Assembly: GCA_002311745.1 (NCBI GenBank)
Contig: DBZL01000053.1
Location: forward strand, 1-63,068
Direction: 5' to 3'
Length of the DNA: 63,068 bases
DNA from: Phycisphaerales bacterium UBA1161
GTDB taxonomy: Bacteria > Planctomycetota > Phycisphaerae > Tepidisphaerales > Tepidisphaeraceae
This document shows, one piece after another, positions 35,516-44,220 of the stretch. The notes beneath the pieces were generated by a model that did not search any database, was not told the origin of the DNA, and was given only the letters and a program-made list of their open reading frames with translations. Position numbers and translations under genes: made by a program. Each line of letters opens with the position of its first letter. The stretch's first letter is position 1.

Positions 35516-36499
35516 ATGCCAGCCATTCAATTCCGAGAAGCGCTTCGTGCGGCGATGGTGGAGGAGATGGAGCGCGACGAAACCGTCTTCTTGATGGGCG
35601 AGGAAGTCGCCCAGTACAACGGCGCCTACAAGGTGTCCGAAGGGATGCTGGAGAAATTCGGACCCCGGCGCGTACTCGACACGCCCATCAGCGAGGCGGG
35701 GTTTGCCGGCCTGGGCGTCGGCGCGGCCTGCTGCGGCCTTCGGCCGATCATCGAGTTCATGAGCTGGTCCTTCACCCTCGTGTGCATGGACCAGATCATC
35801 AACAACGCCGCCAACATCCGCTACATGTCCGGCGGGCAGTTCAAGGTGCCCATCGTCTTCCGCGGCGGCAACGGCATCGCCCACCAGCTTGGCGCCACCC
35901 ACAGCCATCGCATGGAAGCGGTCTACTCGCGCATCCCCGGCCTGATCGTCGTCGCCCCCAGCACCCCCTACGAGGCCAAAGGCCTCTTGAAAACCAGCAT
36001 TCGCTGCGACGATCCCGTCATCTTCCTGGAATCGGAAAAAATGCTCGGGGAAATGGGCGAAGTGCCCGAGGAGGAGTATCTGCTGCCCCTGGGCAAGGCC
36101 AAGGTCGAACGCGAGGGGCAGGACGTGACGCTGCTCAGCTACGGCCGGCCGCTGCAACGCGTCGTCCGCCCCGCGGTGAAGGCGCTGTCCAACGACTACA
36201 ACATCGACGTCGAGCTGATCGACCTGCGCACCCTCCGCCCCCTGGACGTGCAGACCATCGTCGATTCGGTGCGCAAGACCAACCGCTGCGTCATCGTCGA
36301 CGAGGACTGGGGCTATTGCGGCATGGGCGCCGGGATCATCCAGAAGATTCAGAAACCCTGCTTCGACGATCTGGACGCCCCCATCGAGTACGTCCACAGC
36401 GACGAGATTCCCGTCCCCTTTTCACATCCCCTGGAAGAAGCGATGATGCCCAGCGTCGACCGCATTATCGCCGCCGTGCAGGAAGTGTGTTATAAATGA
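35516..36499 (+). CDS. pdhB: Pyruvate dehydrogenase E1 component, β subunit
   Basis: 327 residues. It completes the E1 heterotetramer active site. FREALRAAMVEEMERDETVFLMGEEVAQYNGAYKVS near 6-41 (the Glu of GEEV contacts ThDP), DTPISEAGFAGLGVGAA near 58-74, and a C-terminal transketolase domain with the IDLRTLRPLD segment near 240. A frame extending upstream overlaps pdhA and is not used. Confidence 0.94.
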   Translation: MPAIQFREALRAAMVEEMERDETVFLMGEEVAQYNGAYKVSEGMLEKFGPRRVLDTPISEAGFAGLGVGAACCGLRPIIEFMSWSFTLVCMDQIINNAANIRYMSGGQFKVPIVFRGGNGIAHQLGATHSHRMEAVYSRIPGLIVVAPSTPYEAKGLLKTSIRCDDPVIFLESEKMLGEMGEVPEEEYLLPLGKAKVEREGQDVTLLSYGRPLQRVVRPAVKALSNDYNIDVELIDLRTLRPLDVQTIVDSVRKTNRCVIVDEDWGYCGMGAGIIQKIQKPCFDDLDAPIEYVHSDEIPVPFSHPLEEAMMPSVDRIIAAVQEVCYK

Positions 36500-36500
36500 A

Positions 36501-36554
36501 ACGTGAAACGTGAAGACGTGAAAAAAAGCTCTCACGTTTCACGTCTTGGCGTTT
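36501..36554. repeat. Inverted repeat of CGTGAAACGTGAA type
   Basis: A left arm of ACGTGAA units (36501-36521) faces TCACGTTTCACGTC (36532-36545) across an AAAAAGCTC loop, between pdhB and pdhC. It looks like a dispersed palindromic repeat and could also process or attenuate the operon mRNA. Confidence 0.6.
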
Positions 36555-36567
36555 CAGGAGCGTTTCC

Positions 36568-37869
36568 ATGCCCGCCGAAATCACCATGCCGCAGCTCAGC
36601 GACACCATGACCGAAGGGACGCTGGTCAAGTGGCTCAAAAAAGAAGGGGACAGGGTCGAATCCGGGGACAAAATCGCCGAGGTGGAGACCGACAAGGCGG
36701 TCATGGAGATGGAGTCGTTTGAGTCGGGGACTCTGGCCGCCATCCTCGTCCCCGAAGGGCAGAAGGTGGCCGTGGGTTCGGTGATGGCCGTGGTGGCCAC
36801 GGGCAAAGACGATCCTGCGGAAGTGAAGCAGCAGGCGGCCGCCGCGGGTCCGCGCCGCGCGCGGTCCGGCCCTCCGGCCACGCTGGAGGCCGCCAGCACG
36901 GGTGAAATCCACGAGGCCGATTACGTGGGCCACGTGGCCGTCGCCACCGGCCAGCAGCCGGCCGGTCCGCCCCTGCCCAAGCTGCCGGAAAATGTCGCCC
37001 GCGGCGTGCGCGTGCGCATCTCCCCGCTGGCGCGGCGCATGGCCGCGGAAAAGAACATCGATCCGCGCACGCTCCTGGGCAGCGGACCCGGCGGCCGCGT
37101 CGTCGTGCAGGATGTGCTGGCCCTGACGGACACGGCCGCCGCACGATCCGTTCCCCTGCCCCACCCCGGCAGCGGCCAGACGCAAACCGTCCCCGTCACC
37201 AAGATGCGCGCCGCCATCGGCAAGGCCCTGCAGTCCTCCAAGCAGAGAATCCCCCATTTCTACGAGACCGTCGAGGCCGACGTCGAGGAACTGTCCGCCA
37301 TGCGCCTGCGGATGAACCAGATGCTCGAGCCCCAAAACATCCACCTGAGCCTGGCCGATTTCGTCGTCAAGGCCCTGGCCATGACGCTGCTGGCCCATCC
37401 GGCTCTCAACGCCACCTTCAACGGGATCGAGGTGACGCGCTACGGCGACGTGCATCTGGGCATAGCCGTCGCCGTTCCCGATGGGCTTATCGTCCCCGTG
37501 CTGCGCAACATTCACCTGATGGGCCTGAAGGAGATCCGCCAGCGCAGCGTCGATCTGGCGGAGCGTGCCCGGGCTCAGAAGCTGCGTCAGGAGGAGATGT
37601 CCGGCGCGACGTTCACGGTCACGAACTTGGGCAGGTACGGCGTGAAGGAATTCAGCGCGATCATCAATCCGCCGGAGGTGGGCATTTTGGCCGTCGGCGC
37701 CGCCGAGAAGCGCCCGGCCGTGCGCAACGGCCAGCTCGTGGCGCGCACGATGATGTCGCTGACGCTGTCGGCCGACCATCGCGTGGTGGATGGCGCCATG
37801 GCCGCGGAATTCTTGCGCACCCTCAAGCAGTTCCTGGAAGAGCCGGGAATGATGCTGGTTTTCGCGTGA
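36568..37869 (+). CDS. pdhC: Dihydrolipoamide acetyltransferase (E2 of pyruvate dehydrogenase)
   Basis: 433 residues. A single lipoyl domain about 1-77 with lipoyl-lysine motif ETDKAVMEME (K at about 43). A flexible linker follows, then the peripheral subunit-binding domain about 150-185 (VRISPLARRMAAEKNIDPRTLLGSGPGGRVV). The catalytic CAT-fold domain runs about 205-433, with the terminal SADHRVVDGAMAAEFL carrying the catalytic His. It moves acetyl groups to CoA. No dihydrolipoamide dehydrogenase follows. Confidence 0.95.
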   Translation: MPAEITMPQLSDTMTEGTLVKWLKKEGDRVESGDKIAEVETDKAVMEMESFESGTLAAILVPEGQKVAVGSVMAVVATGKDDPAEVKQQAAAAGPRRARSGPPATLEAASTGEIHEADYVGHVAVATGQQPAGPPLPKLPENVARGVRVRISPLARRMAAEKNIDPRTLLGSGPGGRVVVQDVLALTDTAAARSVPLPHPGSGQTQTVPVTKMRAAIGKALQSSKQRIPHFYETVEADVEELSAMRLRMNQMLEPQNIHLSLADFVVKALAMTLLAHPALNATFNGIEVTRYGDVHLGIAVAVPDGLIVPVLRNIHLMGLKEIRQRSVDLAERARAQKLRQEEMSGATFTVTNLGRYGVKEFSAIINPPEVGILAVGAAEKRPAVRNGQLVARTMMSLTLSADHRVVDGAMAAEFLRTLKQFLEEPGMMLVFA

Positions 37870-38016
37870 GCCCGGGACCGGCCTGAGGACAGGCCGGCTC
37901 AATCTCGATATGGAGCCGGGCATGATGCGGATGTCTTCTTGAGCCCGGGACCGGCCTGAGGACAGGCCGGCTCAATCTCAACATGGAGCCGGCCTGTCCT
38001 CAGGCCGGTTGTTCCC
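37868..38016. repeat. Triple palindromic repeat cluster
   Basis: Two direct copies of a 39-bp unit (37868-37906 and 37941-37979), each with core CCGGCCTGAGGACAGGCCGG, and a third in inverted orientation (37985-38016). The first copy begins inside the E2 stop codon region. It fills the gap between convergent pdhC and the S49 peptidase gene. Confidence 0.85.
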
Positions 38017-38033
38017 AACCCAGCAGCGCCCGT

Positions 38034-39278
38034 TCAATTCCCCCGCCACAGCATCAGCGGCCGAGCGCAAATCAACCGCTGCAAAGCGCGATCGTCGATG
38101 CTGAAATCCTGGACCGATCCGTTGCTTCCAACGTGCAAACCCACCGACGACGAGGAAGCGCCCTCCGCGCCGAACAGCAACACGTCCAACAGCGACGGAG
38201 TGCGCGGCACGAACCGCACGACGGACTTGCCGCTGACGCCGGCGGCGCTGGCCGCATAGTCGTACGCCTTCTCCGGATAATCGATCTGGTCGATCAACCC
38301 GCGGAGTTTGGCCTCGTCGGCGACGAACGCCTTGCCGCTGAAGACGTCGCCGGAGGCGTCGTTGAGCTTCCCGGCGCGTCCGGCCTGCACGGCGGCCTTG
38401 AACTGGACAAACATGCCGTCGATCAGCCCCTGCAGATACGCTTCATCCTGCGGATTGGGCGGCTGGAGCATCGAGCCGGCATTCTTGTAGGAATGTCCGG
38501 ACGTCGTCGAGCTCAGCGTGGTCTCCGTGATACCGTGCTCTTGGATGAACTTGCTGAGATTGATTCGCGGCAACAGCACGCCGATGTTGCCCGTGAGCGT
38601 GGTCGGTTCGGCAAACAGGTAGTCGCCGGCGCAGGCGAGGTAATACGCGCCGCTGGTGGCCAGGCCGCGCATGGCCACCACCACGGGCACGTGTTTGCCG
38701 GCATCCTTGGTGGTTTGTTTGAAGCGCAAAAGGCGATGGTACATTTCATCCGCCGCCGAAGCCTCACCGCCGGGCGTGTCGATCTCCACCACCAGCGCCT
38801 TGACCGTGGCATCCTTCTCGATTTGCCGCAACACCTGGTCAAACGCGGAAGCGGAATTGTCCAGGATCAGGCCGGTCACGGGCACGACGGCGATTTTGTT
38901 CTGCAAATCGCCGGGCACGATGGTGATTTCCCGCACGCCGCCCACCCCGCCCAGGGCAGCGCCGAACTGGACAAAATTCAGCAGCACCGAAAAGGCCAGG
39001 ACAACGATCAGGATGAGCATGCCGATGATTCGCCAGGCGCTGCGCCGCCGCGGCGGCGGCCACATGGGCGGGAAAAAGATCGGCCCTGGCATCGGCCCGA
39101 CCGGACCGCCCGGCGCAGGCGGCGGCCAAGGTGGCCGCGGCAGCCCGCCGGGTCCGCCGGGTCCGCCGGGACCCATCGCCCCGCCGCCCACCCCGCCGCC
39201 GCCCATCCCGCCGCCAGGCGACGAAAACGCACCGCGCGGATCCACGGGTCCTTGTCCCGGAGGAAGTGATTGCGTCAT
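38034..39278 (-). CDS. S49-family signal peptide peptidase-like protein
   Basis: 414 residues. A long Gly/Pro-rich cytoplasmic N-terminus (1-75) precedes one membrane helix (about 80-103, IIGMLILIVVLAFSVLLNFVQF). The S49 domain (about 125-330) has EIDTPGGEASAADEMY and the serine motif ATSGAYYLACAGDYLFAEP near 200-218, followed by TGNIGVLL. SppA-type enzymes digest cleaved signal peptides with a Ser/Lys dyad; the Lys was not assigned with certainty. Last gene of the minus-strand ABC/queF operon. Confidence 0.85.
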   Translation of the reverse strand: MTQSLPPGQGPVDPRGAFSSPGGGMGGGGVGGGAMGPGGPGGPGGLPRPPWPPPAPGGPVGPMPGPIFFPPMWPPPRRRSAWRIIGMLILIVVLAFSVLLNFVQFGAALGGVGGVREITIVPGDLQNKIAVVPVTGLILDNSASAFDQVLRQIEKDATVKALVVEIDTPGGEASAADEMYHRLLRFKQTTKDAGKHVPVVVAMRGLATSGAYYLACAGDYLFAEPTTLTGNIGVLLPRINLSKFIQEHGITETTLSSTTSGHSYKNAGSMLQPPNPQDEAYLQGLIDGMFVQFKAAVQAGRAGKLNDASGDVFSGKAFVADEAKLRGLIDQIDYPEKAYDYAASAAGVSGKSVVRFVPRTPSLLDVLLFGAEGASSSSVGLHVGSNGSVQDFSIDDRALQRLICARPLMLWRGN

Positions 39279-39305
39279 ACCAACTCCGACTGTTGCGCCA
39301 GGAGA

Positions 39306-39722
39306 TTATTCGCCGCGAAGAGCCGCCGGATATTGGGCGGTCACCGTCGCCGACATCCCCCCGCGCACGGCAAACTCGCCGATCACCGTCATCCGCCGCG
39401 GCTTCAGCACCGCCACCAGATCATCCAAAATCTGGTTCACCGCCGCTTCAAAAAAAATCCCCTTGTCGCGGAACGCAAAGAAATAGAGCTTCAGGCTCTT
39501 CATCTCCACGCAGCGCGACGCCGGGACGTACCGCACCATGATCGTGGCAAAATCCGGCTGCCCCGTCACCGGGCAAACGCTGGTGAATTCCGGATACATC
39601 AGCGCGACTTCATAGCTCCGGCCCGGTTTGGGATTGGCAAAGGTCTGGAGGATCGTCCGCGGCGCGGCGATCTGCGCGGGCGTGAGCATCGAGCGGTGCC
39701 CGAGATGTTTCAGCGGCGGCAT
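39306..39722 (-). CDS. queF: NADPH-dependent 7-cyano-7-deazaguanine reductase
   Basis: 138 residues, the short (unimodular) QueF. Reduces preQ0 to preQ1 in queuosine synthesis. FTSVCPVTGQPDFATI near 46-61 carries the catalytic Cys and Asp, and CVEMKSLKLYFFAFRDKGIFFEAAVNQI near 71-98 is the QueF signature. The start overlaps the DUF4340 stop (TAATG). No other que gene is here, so its place in an ABC operon seems incidental. Confidence 0.95.
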   Translation of the reverse strand: MPPLKHLGHRSMLTPAQIAAPRTILQTFANPKPGRSYEVALMYPEFTSVCPVTGQPDFATIMVRYVPASRCVEMKSLKLYFFAFRDKGIFFEAAVNQILDDLVAVLKPRRMTVIGEFAVRGGMSATVTAQYPAALRGE

Positions 39723-41239
39723 TACTTTGGCACGGCCTTGCGGAAATCCGCGTCCAGCGCATCCACCACGGCGCCGGGCGCGTCGAACGTCAGCCCATTA
39801 TAGAAACCCACCGTGCTCTGGCCATCGGCAGATTTGATGAAGTTGATCTCGTACCTGGCCGAGCGGGTCATCAGCGTGACGGCATACCGCTGCGCCACCG
39901 GCCAATGGGGCGCGGTTTCCAGGTATCCCTCGACCCGCAGGACGCGGAATTGATCCAGCAGCGTCTTGACCTTCGCGTCATCCACTACGGAGCGGGGATC
40001 ATCCACCAATCGCCAAGCCGACTCCTCCTCGACCGGACGCGGTCCGGCGGCTCGGCTGGCCGGCTGCGTCGTCGGCTGCGTCACCGGCTTGGGCAGCGCC
40101 GGCCCCGCTTCTCCTTGAATCTCGGCGGGTAATGACGTCAGCTTGATGATCTGCGAGGCGATGGGTGCCGATGCGCCCGCGGGCTGCGTGGCCGGCCCCG
40201 TCGCATACGTCCGCTTCTCAATCCAGACGCTGACCACATCCGCCGGCGGCACGGCCAGCACGTCGCGGTCGCGCAGTTCCAATGCCGTCATTTTCAGCGA
40301 AACCAGCGTGCTGCTGGAGATCTTGCCAAACTGCGCGTCGGCGGTTTTCACGTAGTAGTGGTCCTTGGCCAGGCTGTCCGGCCCCCCGACGGTGACCGTC
40401 GCCGGTCCCCACGGCTCGGTCGCCGCCGGTTGCGTCGCCGCACCCGCCTCGTTGATCCAAATCTGCGCCGTCGGGCGATCGAACTGGGCAAAGGCCAGCT
40501 CGTCCGAATTCGGCGCGAGATATTCGGTCACTTCCTCGCCGCGCAGCGTGCCGACGAACGACTTGATCTCCGTTTCATCGCCGGGCATCTCCGCCGGCTC
40601 GGTGATTTTCCACTTGCCCTGGACCAGCGCCAGCGCCAGCGGGCGCCCGCTGGAAACGATGCGGAGCTGTTTCACCTCGGCCCGGCCTATCCTGAACAGG
40701 CTTTTATCGCGCAGGTCATCGGCGGCGGTTTTGAGCGTCGTCTCCAGGTCCGCGTCGATCAGGTTCACCTCGCCGCCGCCGACCTGCGCGTACATCGCAT
40801 CGCCGATGCCCGTCTTGGCGCCGATCAGCAACTGGGCGCTTTTGCCGTCCTCCGTCGAGACATCGATGCGATAGCGCGGCTTGGCCAGTCCGCTGGCGGC
40901 GCCGGGATCGGCCGCCGGCCTTCCGCGCGAACGCAGTTCGACAATCGTGGCGACCAAACTCCGCGCCCCCCACGTCGCCGCCGGCGCGTCCACCGGCTCG
41001 AGCAGTCTCCACTGATCGCCCGTTCGTTGAAGGCTGGTTCGCCCCCCCGCGGCGTCGACGATCGTCAGGCGGTTCACCTTGGCGCTGTCCAGGTCCATCA
41101 GCCTCGGCCCGGCGCCGGCCTCGGGAAGCAACGGCGGCGCTATTTCCTGGGACGTTTTCTGGCCGCTGCGGGTAAACCACCACATCCCGCACAGGACGAC
41201 AAGGGCGACGATCAGAACACCGGTGGTTTTGAAATTCAT
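39722..41239 (-). CDS. DUF4340-containing membrane-anchored protein
   Basis: 505 residues. N-terminal anchor helix about 7-24 (GVLIVALVVLCGMWWF). The extracytoplasmic β-rich DUF4340 region has phrases such as KVNRLTIVDAAGGRTSLQRTGDQWRLLEP near 54-82 and LRDKSLFRI near 175. A Gln/Pro/Thr linker lies near 400 (KPVTQPTTQPAS). DUF4340 proteins commonly accompany GldF/GldG-like transporters, as here; the role is unknown. The start follows the GldG-like stop by 26 bp. Confidence 0.82.
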   Translation of the reverse strand: MNFKTTGVLIVALVVLCGMWWFTRSGQKTSQEIAPPLLPEAGAGPRLMDLDSAKVNRLTIVDAAGGRTSLQRTGDQWRLLEPVDAPAATWGARSLVATIVELRSRGRPAADPGAASGLAKPRYRIDVSTEDGKSAQLLIGAKTGIGDAMYAQVGGGEVNLIDADLETTLKTAADDLRDKSLFRIGRAEVKQLRIVSSGRPLALALVQGKWKITEPAEMPGDETEIKSFVGTLRGEEVTEYLAPNSDELAFAQFDRPTAQIWINEAGAATQPAATEPWGPATVTVGGPDSLAKDHYYVKTADAQFGKISSSTLVSLKMTALELRDRDVLAVPPADVVSVWIEKRTYATGPATQPAGASAPIASQIIKLTSLPAEIQGEAGPALPKPVTQPTTQPASRAAGPRPVEEESAWRLVDDPRSVVDDAKVKTLLDQFRVLRVEGYLETAPHWPVAQRYAVTLMTRSARYEINFIKSADGQSTVGFYNGLTFDAPGAVVDALDADFRKAVPK

Positions 41240-41265
41240 GGGCTACGGATGGAAGAAAACGGTCC

Positions 41266-43449
41266 TCAATCTCTTCGGCGGACGTACACCAGCAGTCCAG
41301 CCACGATAACCGCGGCGGGCAGGCCCGCCGTCAGCACGCCGATGCGCCAAAACGCCAGTCGCTGCTGCGACATCTCCTCGATGCGCGCCACTTGCAGCGT
41401 GTGCGGACTGATCGCCAGCATCTCATCCATGTGCGCCAGCCAGAAGATGCCGTTGACGAAAAACTCGCCGTTGCCCGGCAACCGCGCGACGTTCAGGTTG
41501 TGCTTTTCCATCATATCGACGTCGGACAGTTCGACCGGATCGTTGGTGGCGAACCAATAGCTTCCGACGACCAGTAGGCGTCCGCCGCCCGCCCTTTGAG
41601 CCGCCGCGGCGCCGTAGAGGCGGCGATCGGCGGTGTTGTCGAGGTCGCCGTGGGGCCGCCCGGCCGTCGCATCGGGCGCGGGGTTGAACGTCAGCTTCGT
41701 CCGCTCGCCCGTCAGCGCCGCCATCGGATCGGCCGAGGCCCACGCGTGCGGCACCAGCGGAAACGGCAGCAGCGGCGTGACCGTCTCGCCCGGCGGCAAA
41801 GTGGGATTCGCGATCACCGGCGAGGCCACCGCCGTCACAAAATCCAGCCCTTGCAGCGGCTGGCAGATCGGATGATTCCCGTATTCGTTCAGCTTGAAGA
41901 AGACCTGGCTGGATTGCAGGGCGGCATCGACCATGTCGGTGGTCCGCCGGGGCGCCGGCGGCAGCGCCTCGTGCACCATCAGGTAATCCGTGCGCGCCTG
42001 AAGGCCCCAGTCCGACAGCACGTCGCTCATGTCATCCGCCGTGGGAAATGCCAACGCCAAACCCGAGCCGCCCTCTTTCAGGTGCTCCGCCAGGAGGGGA
42101 TCGACCGTCGGCTGGCCGGGGACCGCATCCCGGGGGACCCGGATGACCACCCAAATCGCGCTCTTCATTTGCGCTTCCGTGGGCGCGCGGCCGTAGTCCG
42201 GCGATTGTCCCGAGATGTCTTTGTCCCGCACGTCGAAGTTGTAATCCCGCAGACGCTGCGCCACCGCGGCGAAGGGCGGCTGTTGCGAAGAGGCGGCGAA
42301 CCCGCCCGTAGAGGCCAGCGGCGCTCCACCCATGCGCACGAACACCACCATGGGCTTGGCGCCGCTGGTCAGGGTCACGATCGCCGCGGTAATCTGTTGC
42401 TCGCCGGCGAAATCGAACCGGGGCGTCGCCTCCGCCGAATCCGCCGCCGCGTACCGGCTGGACTGCGGCAGCGTCCACACCTGGTCAAACTGCACGATCT
42501 TGTACCCGGTGTCGGTCATCACCAGGATCGACTTGCTCTTGAGCTGGTCGCGGAATTCATCCAGTTCCTTGAGCGGCGGCAGGTGCTGGATGCGCTCCAA
42601 CATGGCCGCGATGACTTTCTTGGCCGCCGCCGCCCGCGCCTGCGCCGCCGGCGCGTAATCCGCGATGGCCTTGGGCACGCCCTTGCCGCTCTTGAGCGAT
42701 TCCAATAGCCCGTTGAAGAGATCCAACCTCTGCGAGGCGCTCGAATACGACCGGCGGATTTCCTCCACCGCATCCTTGTAGCTGGGAATCTGCTGCCCCA
42801 AGTCGGCCTCCACCGCCGCCTTGAGCCGGACCGCTTCCCGTCCCACCGCCAGCAGCGTCGGGTACGCCAGGTACAACGCCCCCTGCAAGCTCTGGTCCTG
42901 CACCTGGTCGATCGACGGAAGCTGGCGGAACTGTCCGACTTCGTCCTGGGCGAACTTCAGCACGATGTCGTTCTGCGCGCCCAGGTCGTCGGTGACCGCC
43001 TTGTACTCCTTGACCTCGCCGCCAAAACGGTTGGTGACTTCCGCCACCAGGCGGCCAAACTCCTCCTTTTGCGTGTCCGGATCGAGCATCTCGATGGTGA
43101 CGTTCCGGCCCTTGGTGGCGTATTCGTTGAGCAGGTCGGCGATGGGCTGATAGTAATCCTGCTGGGGCGATTCGGCCTTGAGCTTGGGATACAGAGCGAT
43201 GAGGCGCACCTTCTGCTTCAGGTCCCGGATGTAATTGATCGTCTGCGGGCGCAGGCTCTGGGAGGCGCCCAGCGTCGTGTCCAGCCGCCGGGCGTGCACC
43301 TGGGCCAGGTACGTCAGCATCGCCGCCAGCGCGATCACCGTGACCGTGGAGACCGCCACGTTGGCGCCGTACTTGAGCCAGCGCTGGCGCTGCGACTGCG
43401 GCGGGAGCATCGCCACCTCGCGGTCTGATTTGTTTTCACTTTCGCCCAT
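41266..43449 (-). CDS. GldG-like ABC transporter auxiliary protein
   Basis: 727 residues. Membrane helix about 30-50 (VAVSTVTVIALAAMLTYLAQV), a large extracytoplasmic domain of the ABC_transp_aux/GldG class (DTTLGASQSLRPQTINYIRDLKQKVRLIALYP near 57-88, LLNEYATKGRNVTIEMLDPDTQKEEF near 107-132), and a C-terminal helix with an RRRD end. GldG pairs with GldF and GldA in Bacteroidota gliding; similar trios occur widely in non-gliding bacteria, so gliding is not implied. Confidence 0.85.
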   Translation of the reverse strand: MGESENKSDREVAMLPPQSQRQRWLKYGANVAVSTVTVIALAAMLTYLAQVHARRLDTTLGASQSLRPQTINYIRDLKQKVRLIALYPKLKAESPQQDYYQPIADLLNEYATKGRNVTIEMLDPDTQKEEFGRLVAEVTNRFGGEVKEYKAVTDDLGAQNDIVLKFAQDEVGQFRQLPSIDQVQDQSLQGALYLAYPTLLAVGREAVRLKAAVEADLGQQIPSYKDAVEEIRRSYSSASQRLDLFNGLLESLKSGKGVPKAIADYAPAAQARAAAAKKVIAAMLERIQHLPPLKELDEFRDQLKSKSILVMTDTGYKIVQFDQVWTLPQSSRYAAADSAEATPRFDFAGEQQITAAIVTLTSGAKPMVVFVRMGGAPLASTGGFAASSQQPPFAAVAQRLRDYNFDVRDKDISGQSPDYGRAPTEAQMKSAIWVVIRVPRDAVPGQPTVDPLLAEHLKEGGSGLALAFPTADDMSDVLSDWGLQARTDYLMVHEALPPAPRRTTDMVDAALQSSQVFFKLNEYGNHPICQPLQGLDFVTAVASPVIANPTLPPGETVTPLLPFPLVPHAWASADPMAALTGERTKLTFNPAPDATAGRPHGDLDNTADRRLYGAAAAQRAGGGRLLVVGSYWFATNDPVELSDVDMMEKHNLNVARLPGNGEFFVNGIFWLAHMDEMLAISPHTLQVARIEEMSQQRLAFWRIGVLTAGLPAAVIVAGLLVYVRRRD

Positions 43450-43458
43450 AAACCTTGC

Positions 43459-44178
43459 TCATTTCCACCGCCGCGATTCCAGCACCTTGACGCTCAAAAA
43501 CAAAAACACCGCCGTCGTGACCACGAAAAAGACCAGATTGCCGCTGTCGATGACGCCGCGGCTGAAATCGGTGTAACGCCTGAAAACCGTCTGGTTGATG
43601 ATGGCAATCCACGTGCTGGACAGGGTTTTCCCGCTGGCCCACCAGGGCGCGATGGTCACCACAAACAGCACCGCCGCCGCCGAGACCGCCGCGACCACCT
43701 GGCTCCTCGTCAGCGACGAGCAGAACAATCCCACCGCCGTGAACAACCCGCCCACCAACACGATCCCCAGATAGCCGCTGAGGATCGGACCCAGGTCGAT
43801 GCCCGGAATGGCAAACGCCGCCAACAAGACCACGTACAGCAGCGTCGGACTCAGCAGCACCAGGAAAAACATGAACGAGCCGGCAAACTTGCCCAGCACC
43901 ACGTCCACTTCGTTCAGCGGCACCGTCATCAGCGTTTCCATCGTGCCGCTGGACCACTCCTGCGCCAACAGGCCCATCGACAGCATCGGCACCGTCCAGA
44001 CCAGCATCCACACCATCCAGTCGAACAGATTGCGCATCGCCGCGATCTGCCCCGGCTGAAAGTCATCCCAAAACAAAAATCCGCACGCCAGCAGAAATAC
44101 CGCCATCACCACGTACGCCATCGGCGACGCGAAATAGCTGCCCAACTCCCGGCGAGCGATGGTGATCACGCGTGTCAT
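43459..44178 (-). CDS. ABC-2 permease (GldF-like)
   Basis: 239 residues with six membrane helices. The start MTRVITIARRELGSYFASPMAYVVMAVFLL is typical of the family, as is QEWSSGTMETLMTVPLNEVDVVLGKF near 72-97. It forms the membrane channel with the ATPase upstream. 40 bp, mostly a palindrome, separate it from the ATPase gene. Confidence 0.92.
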   Translation of the reverse strand: MTRVITIARRELGSYFASPMAYVVMAVFLLACGFLFWDDFQPGQIAAMRNLFDWMVWMLVWTVPMLSMGLLAQEWSSGTMETLMTVPLNEVDVVLGKFAGSFMFFLVLLSPTLLYVVLLAAFAIPGIDLGPILSGYLGIVLVGGLFTAVGLFCSSLTRSQVVAAVSAAAVLFVVTIAPWWASGKTLSSTWIAIINQTVFRRYTDFSRGVIDSGNLVFFVVTTAVFLFLSVKVLESRRWK

Positions 44179-44196
44179 AGTCGCATCCGCATCCGA

Positions 44197-44220
44197 AGCC
44201 CCGCAGGTACGTGCGGGGCT
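44197..44220. repeat. Palindrome in ABC operon
   Basis: 24 bp: AGCCCCGCA, GGTACG, TGCGGGGCT, a 9-bp stem with a 6-nt loop, overlapping the ATPase stop. It may act as an intercistronic stem-loop. Related to 23770-23785. Confidence 0.75.
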
